NCBI RefSeq assembly: GCF_022690765.1 | Contig: NZ_JALCZA010000009.1 | Span: forward strand, 1-64,000 | Reading direction: 5' to 3' | DNA from: Anaeromyxobacter oryzisoli | Lineage (GTDB): Bacteria > Myxococcota > Myxococcia > Myxococcales > Anaeromyxobacteraceae | Length of the DNA: 64,000 bases | In this document: piece after piece, positions 53,631 through 64,000 of the stretch | Layout: every line of letters starts with the position of its first letter | Position numbering within the stretch: position 1 is the stretch's first letter | Notes under the pieces: generated by a model | Database searches by the model: none | The model's input: only the letters and a program-made list of their open reading frames with translations | Told to the model about the DNA's origin: nothing | Translations under genes and position numbers: made by a program

Positions 53631-53705
53631 GCATGGGGCGCCGGCGCGGCGGCGGAGGCCGCCGTGGGGGCGCGGCGGCCGGGCGGCGGGTTATCATCGG
53701 TGACC

Positions 53706-53942
53706 ATGAACGGCCCCGCCTCCCTCGGCCGGATGCTCCTCGTGCTCGGCGCGATCCTCGCGGGCGTCGGGCTGCTCCTGGTGCTCTCCGAGCGGTTCCC
53801 GTGGCTGCGCCTCGGGCGCCTCCCGGGCGATCTCTCGGTGGAGCGGGAGCACTACCGGTTCTACTTCCCGCTCGGCACGTCGATCCTCCTCTCGGTCATC
53901 CTCTCGCTGGTGCTCTGGCTCCTCGGCCGCCGCGGGCGGTGA
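53706..53942 (+). CDS. DUF2905 small membrane protein
   Basis: 78 residues, ATG 53706. Two membrane spans flank the conserved LRLGRLPGDLSVEREHYRFYFPLG, typical of DUF2905. Unknown role. It lies behind bioF. Confidence 0.85.
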   Translation: MNGPASLGRMLLVLGAILAGVGLLLVLSERFPWLRLGRLPGDLSVEREHYRFYFPLGTSILLSVILSLVLWLLGRRGR

Positions 53943-54009
53943 GCCGGCGGCCGCGGCGCGCGAGCCCTGCGCCTCCGTCGCGCGAGGCGCGGCGCGCAGC
54001 CGGTCGTCA

Positions 54010-55221
54010 TCAAATCCCGAGCTGCTGCACCTGGTACCCGCGCTCGCGCAGGGCCTTCAGGATCTCGTCCACGTGCTCGTGCCCGCGCGTCTCGAGCGTG
54101 AGCTGGAGGGTGGTGTCGCCGAAGCGCGTCGCGAACGCGCGCGAGTGGTGGACCTCGATGACGTTCGCCCGGTGGGTCGCGATGATGCTCGACACCTTGG
54201 CGAGCTGGCCCGGCTTGTCCATGAGCGCGACGCTGACGCGGACGAGGCGGCCGTCCTTCACGAGGCCGCGCTCGATGATGCGGGCGACGAGGTTCACGTC
54301 GATGTTGCCGCCCGAGACCACCGCCACGACGCGCTTGCCGGAGACCCCGCGGATCCGCCGCTGCATCAGCGCCGCGACGCCCACCGCGCCGGCGCCCTCG
54401 GCGACGGTCTTCTCCTTCTCGAGGAGGTAGAGGATCGCGCTCGCGATCTCCTCCTCCGAGACGGTCACGATCTCGTCCACGAGGGCCCGGACGTGCTCGA
54501 AGGTGAGGTCGCCCGCGCGCTTCACCGCGATGCCGTCGGCGATGGTGCTCGCGTTCTCGAGGGTCACCGGCCCGCCCGCCTCGATGGCGGCGAGCATGCA
54601 GGGCAGGACCTCGGTCTCGACGCCGATCACCTTCACCGAGGGGTTGAGCGCCTTCGCGGCCACCGCGACCCCGGCGACGAGCCCGCCGCCGCCGACCGGG
54701 ACGACGATGAAGTCCGCGTCGGCGACCTGCTCGAGGATCTCGAGGGCGATGGTCCCCTGGCCCGCGATGATGGCGGGGTCGTCGAAGGGGTGCACGAACG
54801 TGAGCCCCTCGGCCTGCTCGAGCCGGCGAGCCTCCGCGCAGGCCTCGTCGTACGAGGCGCCGTGCAGGACGATCTGCGCCCCGTGCGCGCGGGTGTTCGC
54901 CACCTTCATGATGGGCGTGCTCTCGGGCATCACGATGGTCGCCGCGATCCCGAGGCGGCCGGCGTGGTACGCGACGGCCTGGGCGTGGTTGCCGGCGCTC
55001 GCCGCGATGAGCCCCCGCGCGCGCTCCGCCGGGCCGAGCAGCAGGATCTTGTTGAGCGCCCCACGCTCCTTGTAGGCGCCCGTCATCTGGAGGTTCTCGA
55101 GCTTCAGGTAGGCGCTCGCGCCGATGAGCTTCGAGAACGTCTCGCTCCGGGCGCAGGGGGACACGTAGATGCGATCGCGGATGCGGCCGAGGGCGGCCTG
55201 GACGTCGGGGAGCGTCACCAT
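54010..55221 (-). CDS. ilvA: Threonine ammonia-lyase (catabolic type with ACT domain)
   Basis: 403 residues. The PLP lysine is in TGAYKERGAL, the phosphate loop is VPVGGGGLVAG, and SAGNHAQAVAYHA is the serine/asparagine site. The last ~75 residues (VRVSVALMDKPGQLAKVSSIIATHRANV) are a single ACT-like domain, as in TdcB-like or short IlvA proteins. It deaminates threonine to 2-oxobutanoate. The ATG at 55221 has GAGG five bases before it; TGA is at 54010-54012. Confidence 0.92.
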   Translation of the reverse strand: MVTLPDVQAALGRIRDRIYVSPCARSETFSKLIGASAYLKLENLQMTGAYKERGALNKILLLGPAERARGLIAASAGNHAQAVAYHAGRLGIAATIVMPESTPIMKVANTRAHGAQIVLHGASYDEACAEARRLEQAEGLTFVHPFDDPAIIAGQGTIALEILEQVADADFIVVPVGGGGLVAGVAVAAKALNPSVKVIGVETEVLPCMLAAIEAGGPVTLENASTIADGIAVKRAGDLTFEHVRALVDEIVTVSEEEIASAILYLLEKEKTVAEGAGAVGVAALMQRRIRGVSGKRVVAVVSGGNIDVNLVARIIERGLVKDGRLVRVSVALMDKPGQLAKVSSIIATHRANVIEVHHSRAFATRFGDTTLQLTLETRGHEHVDEILKALRERGYQVQQLGI

Positions 55222-55435
55222 GTGGACCTCGACCGTATCCGGGCGCGGGGGAGCCCGGCAAGCGGAGGCCTTCAAGGAGCCGGCGGTGACGGCGCAGGGG
55301 GTCGGACGGCGGCTTGCCCGGAGCCGGGGATCGGCGCGAGGCGACGAGTGGAGCACGTCGCCGGGCGGGACGCACGACCGGCGCGCGGACCGGGGCCGCG
55401 CCGGTCCCGCGCGGTCGCGCCCGTTCGCGAGAGCT

Positions 55436-55963
55436 TCAGTGCTGCACCAGGCGGCGCGCCAGCTCCACGCGGTTGCGCACGCCCAGCTTGTCGAAGATCG
55501 TCTTGAGGTGGCTCTTCACGGTCTGGGAGGCGATGCCGAGCCGCTCGGCGACCTCGCGCGACCGCAGCCCGTCGGCGACGAGGAGGGCGACCTCGCGCTC
55601 GCGCTGGGTCAGCCCGTCCGCCGGCGCCGCCGTGGCCGCCTCGGGGCCGAGCTGCAGCGGCTCGGGGAGCGGCTCACGCCAGAGGTGGAGCTGCGTCCTG
55701 CCCTTGCCGACGGCGGTGACCTCGATGCGGAGCCGCTCGCCGTGTCCCTCCATGAGGAGGGTCCGACGGATCCCGGGCGGACCGCTCTGGGCTCCCTCGG
55801 TGAGGCCCTTCAGCTCGGTGGGAACGGGCGAGCCCTCCGCGGCGTCGGCGAAGAAGACCTTCAGCATCTCCTCCGCCTGGCGGTCGCATCGGAGCAACCC
55901 GTCGGCATCGCAGTGAGCGGCGGCGCCCCGGGGAGCCGGGACTCGAACGTTCGCGCGCATCAT
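55436..55963 (-). CDS. LuxR-family transcriptional regulator
   Basis: 175 residues. The C-terminal helix-turn-helix LTQREREVALLVADGLRSREVAERLGIASQTVKSHLKTIFDKLG is complete (about 123-166). The N-terminal part, residues 1-110, is a short PAS-like or unknown sensor without a receiver aspartate pair. ATG 55963 is preferred because AGGGGGTG lies five bases upstream. It faces an AT-rich promoter region and a GNAT gene. Confidence 0.85.
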   Translation of the reverse strand: MMRANVRVPAPRGAAAHCDADGLLRCDRQAEEMLKVFFADAAEGSPVPTELKGLTEGAQSGPPGIRRTLLMEGHGERLRIEVTAVGKGRTQLHLWREPLPEPLQLGPEAATAAPADGLTQREREVALLVADGLRSREVAERLGIASQTVKSHLKTIFDKLGVRNRVELARRLVQH

Positions 55964-56435
55964 GACTGCACCCCCTGTCAACAACGTCTTTCAACGGTGT
56001 GTAGACAGGACCCACATACTACAGACGTTCGATCGAGTGATCATCGTACCCCCAAACCCGCTCCGAACTCTTTTGGGGTTGCGGCGGGTTACGTCATCTT
56101 CCCATACGATCGAGGTAATCCTTCTATTCCAGCCTACATGGGCCTACGGGTCCCGCGGCGCCGCCACGATCGAGACTTCGAGGTCGCCGGCTACGCGACG
56201 CCAGGATCCCCCGGGGTCCGCTGCACCCGGCTCGAAACCGCCGGCCGTGCTGAACGCCGACGCCGAGACGGCAGGCGCGCGACGCCCACGCTCGTCCGAA
56301 GCGTCGAGCGCGGGGGCACGCCGGCCGTGCGCCCGCTCCCACCCGCGCGCGTGTCATGGCGCGCCCGCTTGCGTCGAGCGCCACAGCAGCTCGATGCGAG
56401 TGGGTGTCGCCATCGCTCGCGTGTACGATGTCGCC
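55964..56435. other. AT-rich divergent intergenic region
   Basis: Between a LuxR-type gene and a GNAT gene, 472 bp. The part at 55980-56130 is clearly less GC-rich than its surroundings and contains CCCCCAAA / TTTTGGGG pairing arms (about 56047-56080), likely promoter or operator DNA. No plausible gene is seen in the rest. Confidence 0.55.
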
Positions 56436-57245
56436 GTGAGCGCGCCGCCTCCCGGGATACTCGCCGCCGAAGAGCTCGCGCGCCGCATCGAGCGGGCGGA
56501 GGCGGAGCAGCTCGCCCGGACGGGCGCGCCCGGCGTCGCGGGAACGCTCGAGGTCGGGGGAGGGCTCGCCGTCTCCAAGGGGCCGGGGTCCCCGTTCAAC
56601 GTCGCCAACGCGCTCGGGCTCGGCGGGCCGGTCACCGCCGAGGACGTGGACGCCGTCGAGCGTCACCTCGGCGCGGGCGGCGGCGCGATCCGCATCGCGC
56701 TCGCCGCGCCGGCGCACCCGTCGCTCGGCGCGGAGCTGGCGCGCCGAGGCTATCGCCTCGATCGCTTCCACCTCGTCTGGTGGCGCCCGCCGGGGCGGGC
56801 GCCGGCGCCGGACTTCCAGTGGGAGGTCCGGCCGATCGTCCGCGGCGAGGAGCAGGCGTGGGGCGAGACCTTCGCCCTCGCGTACTTCGGCCGGCTGCCG
56901 CCGTCCGACGCGATGCTCGAGGCGCTGCTCGCGATGCCGCGCGCGGAGGGGAACGTCTGCTTCGCAGCGTTCGAGGCCGGGCGGCCGGTCGGCGTCGCGA
57001 TCGCCTCCGCGCACGGCGGCGTCGCGACGCTCTCCGGGGCGGGCGTCCTCCCCGCCCACCGCGGCCGGGGCATCCAGCGCGCGCTCGTCGCCGCGCGGCT
57101 GGACTGGGCGGCGGCGCAGGGCTGCGATCTCGCCGCCTCCGCCACCGATCCCGGCACCGCCTCGCAGCGCAACCTCGAGCGCTCCGGCTTCCGCTGCGCC
57201 TATCCCCGCGCGATCCTCGTGCGGGAGCCGGCGCGGTGGGCGTGA
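56436..57245 (+). CDS. GNAT-family N-acetyltransferase
   Basis: 269 residues from the GTG at 56436; an ATG at 56394 is an alternative. The C-terminal half has the GNAT acetyl-CoA motif GVLPAHRGRGIQRALVAARLDWA and the ATDPGTASQRNLERSGF motif. The N-terminal half is a diverged second GNAT-like lobe. The substrate is unknown. It is followed by a coupled-looking hypothetical gene 21 bp later. Confidence 0.8.
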   Translation: MSAPPPGILAAEELARRIERAEAEQLARTGAPGVAGTLEVGGGLAVSKGPGSPFNVANALGLGGPVTAEDVDAVERHLGAGGGAIRIALAAPAHPSLGAELARRGYRLDRFHLVWWRPPGRAPAPDFQWEVRPIVRGEEQAWGETFALAYFGRLPPSDAMLEALLAMPRAEGNVCFAAFEAGRPVGVAIASAHGGVATLSGAGVLPAHRGRGIQRALVAARLDWAAAQGCDLAASATDPGTASQRNLERSGFRCAYPRAILVREPARWA

Positions 57246-57266
57246 CCGCTCGCGAGGTGACCACCC

Positions 57267-57965
57267 ATGGACGCAGCCCCTCCCGGACCCGCCCCGCTGT
57301 GCGCGCGCCTCCGCGCCCTCGCCCTGCCGCGCGGAGAGGAGGCGGTGCATGGCGCCCGCGGCGTCCGGCTCACCCAGCGCGGGGAGCTGTCCGCTGCGCC
57401 CGGCGCGCGGTGGATCCGCTTCACCGCGGAGCAGACGATCGACGCTTCGCGGAGCGCGTTCCGGTGGGTCGCGACGGTGAAGGCCGGGGGCGTCCGGGCG
57501 CTCACCGCCACCGACGCCTACGAGGACGGGCACGGGTCGCTCGTGCTCCGCGCGGGCGGCCTCGTCCCGGTCGCGCGGAGCGAGGGACCCGAGGCCGATC
57601 GCGGCGAGCTGCAGCGATACCTCGGCGAGGTGGTGCTCTGCCCGCCCGCGCTGGTGCTGCACCCGTCGCTCGAGTGGTCGGCGATCGGCCCGGACTCGGC
57701 GCGCCTGCGGGACCGGGCCGATCCCACCGGCGCGACGGTGGACCTCTCGCTGGACGAGGCGCGGGGCGCGGTCACCTGCCGGGCCGACCGGCCGCGGGTC
57801 GTGGGGAGGCGGGCCGTGACCACGCCGTGGCTCGCCCTGTGCGACCAGCCGCGGGAGTGGGACGGGCTGCGCATCCCCACGCGGATCGAGGTCCGCTGGC
57901 TGCTCCCCGAGGGCCCGTTCACCTACTTCCGGGCCGAGGTGACCTCGCTCGAGCTGCTCCGGTAG
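57267..57965 (+). CDS. DUF6544-like hypothetical protein
   Basis: 232 residues. WIRFTAEQTIDASRSAFRWVATVKAGGVRALTATDAYEDGHG, followed by LGEVVLCPPALV and a late TPWLALCDQPREWDGLRIPTR, is characteristic of the DUF6544/DUF6920 group. No signal peptide; role unknown. It likely shares a transcript with the GNAT gene. Confidence 0.75.
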   Translation: MDAAPPGPAPLCARLRALALPRGEEAVHGARGVRLTQRGELSAAPGARWIRFTAEQTIDASRSAFRWVATVKAGGVRALTATDAYEDGHGSLVLRAGGLVPVARSEGPEADRGELQRYLGEVVLCPPALVLHPSLEWSAIGPDSARLRDRADPTGATVDLSLDEARGAVTCRADRPRVVGRRAVTTPWLALCDQPREWDGLRIPTRIEVRWLLPEGPFTYFRAEVTSLELLR

Positions 57966-57989
57966 CGTGCGGGGACGGCGCGACGGGGA

Positions 57990-58925
57990 TCAGCGCGCGC
58001 CGGCGAGCGCCTCGATCGCGGCGATCATCCGGCCGAGGAGCTCGTTCACCGGCGTCGGCACGCCGTGGCGGCGGCCCAGCGCCACGACGGCGCCGGCGAA
58101 GATCTCGACCTCGGTCTTCCGGCCGGCCTCGACGTCCTGGAGCATGGAGGTCTTCCCGTCGGGCGCGAGCGCCGCGATGATCGGGAAGATCGCCTCGACG
58201 TCCGCCGGGGCGAGCGCGACGCCCTCGCCGCGCGAGACCGCCACCACCTCGAGCGCGGCGGCGCGGGCGAGCTCCCGGAGCTCCGGGACCGCGGCGAAGG
58301 CGCCGTAGGGGGCGCGGAGGATCGCGGAGACCTGGTTCACGCCCACGTTCAGCATGAACTTCTTCCACTGCGCGCGGAGGATGTCCGGGGGCACCTCGGC
58401 GGGGATCCCGGCGCGGTCGAGGAGGTCCTTCACGGCGCGGACGCGCGGGTCGGCCGGGTCGTTCGAGGGCGCGCCGAACACCAGCCGGCCGAGGTTCGCG
58501 TAGCGGGTGCGGGTCCCCTCGCGGAGCACGTCGTTCCCCACCACGAACGCGGGGAGCACCTTCTCCGCGCCGAACGCGCGGCCCAGGAGCGCCTCGCTGG
58601 TGATCCCGTTCAGGAGCGAGACGACGATGGTCTCGGCGCCCACCACGGCGCGGACGTCCTCGATCGCCTGGGCGAGGTGGTGCTGCTTCACCGCGACGAG
58701 GAGCAGGTCGGCGGCCGGCGCGGGCTCGCCCGGCGCGAGGTAGCGCGGGTCGAGCCGGCGGCCGTTCACGGTGAGCCCCTCGCGCTCGAGCCGCGCTCGC
58801 CGCGCGCCGCCGGCGATCACGGCCAGCCCGGCGGGATCGACGTCGTGGAGCCGCGCGGCGTACGAGCTGCCCACCGCGCCCGCGCCGCAGATCACCACCC
58901 GCTCGAGCCGCCGCACCGCGCCCAC
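57990..58925 (-). CDS. Ketopantoate reductase family protein (PanE-like)
   Basis: 311 residues. The NADP site VVICGAGAVGSSYAARL near residues 10-26, LLVAVKQHHL and NVGVNQVSAILRAPYGA (the latter holding the catalytic lysine region KKFMLNVGVNQ) match 2-dehydropantoate 2-reductase. It reduces ketopantoate in pantothenate synthesis; paralogues with other substrates exist. Confidence 0.88.
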   Translation of the reverse strand: MGAVRRLERVVICGAGAVGSSYAARLHDVDPAGLAVIAGGARRARLEREGLTVNGRRLDPRYLAPGEPAPAADLLLVAVKQHHLAQAIEDVRAVVGAETIVVSLLNGITSEALLGRAFGAEKVLPAFVVGNDVLREGTRTRYANLGRLVFGAPSNDPADPRVRAVKDLLDRAGIPAEVPPDILRAQWKKFMLNVGVNQVSAILRAPYGAFAAVPELRELARAAALEVVAVSRGEGVALAPADVEAIFPIIAALAPDGKTSMLQDVEAGRKTEVEIFAGAVVALGRRHGVPTPVNELLGRMIAAIEALAGAR

Positions 58926-58942
58926 CGCCCGCGCGCTCCGGC

Positions 58943-59221
58943 CTAGGGCTGCGCGCCGCCGACGGCGACGTGCCAGGGGAGGATCCGGTGCCCGGTCACG
59001 ACCCCGTTCTTCACGTAGGGATCGCGCCGGACGAACTCCTCGACGTCGGCCTGCGTGCCCTGGAACACGAACAGCGCCCCGTTCGGCGGGTCGAACGCGC
59101 CGGCGAAGAGGAGCGTCCCCTTGCGGTTCAGCTCGGCGGCGAGGGCGAGGTGGCCGTCCCGGTGCGGCTTGCGCCGCTCGAGGACGTCCGGCACGTAGTC
59201 GTAGAAGAGGGCGAAGTACAT
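58943..59221 (-). CDS. YCII-related domain protein
   Basis: 92 residues, ATG 59221. YFALFYDYVPDVLERRKPHRDGHLALAAELNRKGTLLFAGAF and RRDPYVKNGVVTGHRILPWH are typical of the YciI fold with its histidine/aspartate pair. Function is unknown in most members. It lies 17 bp upstream of the panE-like gene on the same strand. Confidence 0.88.
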   Translation of the reverse strand: MYFALFYDYVPDVLERRKPHRDGHLALAAELNRKGTLLFAGAFDPPNGALFVFQGTQADVEEFVRRDPYVKNGVVTGHRILPWHVAVGGAQP

Positions 59222-59253
59222 GCCCCCGTGCTAGCGCAGATCGGCCCGCCGCG

Positions 59254-62955
<3,702 letters not shown>

Positions 62956-63038
62956 CGTGAGGCGCTGATCTAGCAGGCGCCCCTGACAGCGGCCACCGGG
63001 CAAGTGCCCGTGGGGTATGCGAGATTCGCGCTGTTCGT

Positions 63039-63470
63039 TCAGGGCGACGCGGGCTCGCCCGCCGCCTCGAACGCCCGCTCCAGATCCGCCCAGGAGCGGT
63101 CGTACTCCTCGTTCGCCGGCTCCCAGTTCGGATCGTCGAGATCCGACCGATCGCGCAGGAGCCGGGCCGTGGTGCGGAGGTGGCGCCGGAGCGCCTCCCG
63201 CTCTCCATGGGAGAGGGCGACGTACGGCGACGGCACCTCGTAGTCCCCCGTCATGTCGTCGAGGGAGCGGCGGATCCGCGCCACGTCGTCCTGCTCGATC
63301 CGGACCGCCGCCCGGCGCAGCCGGGCCACGTCGCGCCGGATTGCCTCGAGGCGCGTGTCCGCCGGGACCGGCGCTCCGTGCTCGCCGCCCCGCCGGCGTG
63401 CCGTCATCCAGCCCGACATCCGGGTGAGCCCGTCCTCGAGTCGCCGCAGGAAGCCCTCGCGCCCTTGCAT
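63039..63470 (-). CDS. Hypothetical charged helical protein
   Basis: 143 residues, ATG 63470 with a GGAGGAGATC leader. Rich in Arg, Asp and Glu and predicted largely helical (RLEAIRRDVARLRRAAVRIEQDDVARIRRSLDD). The C-terminal half (DPNWEPANEEYDRSWADLERAFEAAG) is acidic. No family recognised. It follows dnaE on the same strand 83 bp upstream. Confidence 0.75.
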   Translation of the reverse strand: MQGREGFLRRLEDGLTRMSGWMTARRRGGEHGAPVPADTRLEAIRRDVARLRRAAVRIEQDDVARIRRSLDDMTGDYEVPSPYVALSHGEREALRRHLRTTARLLRDRSDLDDPNWEPANEEYDRSWADLERAFEAAGEPASP

Positions 63471-63773
63471 GATCTCCTCCCGGCCAGGGAGGCGCCGCCA
63501 CCGGCCGCGACGCGCCCCCAGCCTGGATGGTGCGTGGCGGAGGACGGCGGCGCAGCCCCCCGGCCGCAGCGCGCGGCGCGCGCTCACGCGGGGGAGCAAG
63601 GTGTTTGGCCGGAGGAGTGGCCGCGGATGAAGGTCGCCCCGGTTCTTCCGCGCGGAGGTGCCGCAGAGGAAGGTTCCCAGCCCCGAGTTCGAGGGCTCGG
63701 GAGGCCTGCCGGCGTTATCCACGCGGATGCCGTCGCTCGCGTCCTGCGATCCGGCGAGGCGAGAGGAGAGAGG
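63471..63773. other. Divergent intergenic region
   Basis: About 300 bp between the hypothetical gene and the PsiE-like gene. I see no gene or repeat family in it; it should hold both promoters. Confidence 0.6.
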
Positions 63774-64000
63774 GTGACCCAGGAGCGGAGTGGAGGGGGG
63801 AGCCGAACGCGCGCGATCGTCTCCCGGGCGTTCACGCACGTGCAGGACCTCGTCTACGTGGCGCTCGGGGTCCTGCTCTCGCTCAGCGCGGTCGCCTTGC
63901 TCGTCCAGGGCGGGATCGACCTCTTCCACGCCGTGGCGGCGGGCGTGGACGTGCGCGCGGTGGTGACGCTGCTCGACCGGATCCTCCTCGCGCTGATGAT
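63774..64000 (+). CDS. Phosphate-starvation-inducible PsiE-like protein (partial at right edge)
   Basis: 75 codons in frame to the window end, starting at a GTG behind GAGAGGAGAGAGG. The protein begins VTQERSGGGSRTRAIV and has two hydrophobic segments around DLVYVALGVLLSLSAVALLV and LLDRILLALM, the PsiE/DUF2127 pattern. Inner-membrane location likely. The rest lies outside the window. Confidence 0.75.
   Translation, partial: MTQERSGGGSRTRAIVSRAFTHVQDLVYVALGVLLSLSAVALLVQGGIDLFHAVAAGVDVRAVVTLLDRILLALM

Noticed and set aside
53631-53705. Extra small gene between bioF and the DUF2905 gene
   Set aside because: No start codon with ribosome site and no open frame of useful length on either strand.
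55920-55965. tRNA-like GGGACTCGAACG string
   Set aside because: It lies within the 5' end of the LuxR-type gene and no acceptor or anticodon stems can be paired.

Overview
The window is about 74-75% GC, uses GTG starts very often, and packs genes into operons whose stop and start codons overlap (ATGA/GTGA). Hopanoid genes, bacterial enhancer-binding signalling proteins, cysteine-rich NCGACG lipoprotein repeats and many CBS/USP-type stress proteins point to a deltaproteobacterium/myxobacterium, most probably an Anaeromyxobacter relative. This is inferred from gene content and composition, not from a marker gene or a search.

Region 1 (1-13.2 kb, minus strand) is a translationally coupled hopanoid operon: hpnJ, an HpnL-like membrane protein, hpnA, hpnH, type 2 IPP isomerase, a CrtI/HpnE-like oxidoreductase, an HpnD-like synthase, shc, a CruF/DUF422-like membrane protein and hpnG, which runs off the left edge. 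An exact 1,475-bp tandem duplication (99-1573 and 1574-3048) repeats the shc 3' end, the CruF-like gene and hpnG, and creates an in-frame hpnG-cruF fusion ORF. Region 2 (13.3-24.7 kb) holds hypothetical, stress and membrane genes (CBS, USP, CrcB, acyltransferase, ABC exporter), MobA, and a TPR-FabI pair. Region 3 (24.7-35.6 kb) holds a GloB-like hydrolase, an IscA-type protein, an SDR plus cobalamin adenosyltransferase pair, an ATP-grasp-like enzyme, a signalling block (REC-GGDEF, REC-histidine kinase, NtrC-type regulator), GalU, a DksA/TraR protein and an outer-membrane-like protein.

Region 4 (35.6-43.7 kb) starts with a large non-coding repeat array and continues with a vitamin B12 uptake operon on the minus strand (btuB, a novel lipoprotein, btuF, btuC, btuD) under a clear cobalamin riboswitch. 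The lipoprotein combines Cys-rich NCGACG repeats with a probable beta-propeller and sits where Bacteroides places the B12-capturing lipoprotein BtuG, so it is the best candidate for an undescribed system. Region 5 (43.7-51.2 kb) has small conserved proteins separated by repeats, a lipase-like hydrolase plus glycerol kinase, RadA, and a Vps62-like secreted protein. Region 6 (51.2-64 kb) has bioB-bioF behind a BirA-type operator, a threonine ammonia-lyase, a LuxR-type regulator, GNAT and PanE-like proteins, dnaE, and a partial PsiE-like gene at the right edge.

The non-coding space is not empty. Three families of structured intergenic repeats recur: R1/R4 (large imperfect palindromes made of CCGTG-rich words, one locus amplified to five ~202-bp tandem units), R2 (a 162-bp three-hairpin element, two copies) and R3 (a multi-hairpin element whose stems differ between copies by compensatory changes). 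R3 is followed by R1 or R4, in the same relative order, at four of its five sites.
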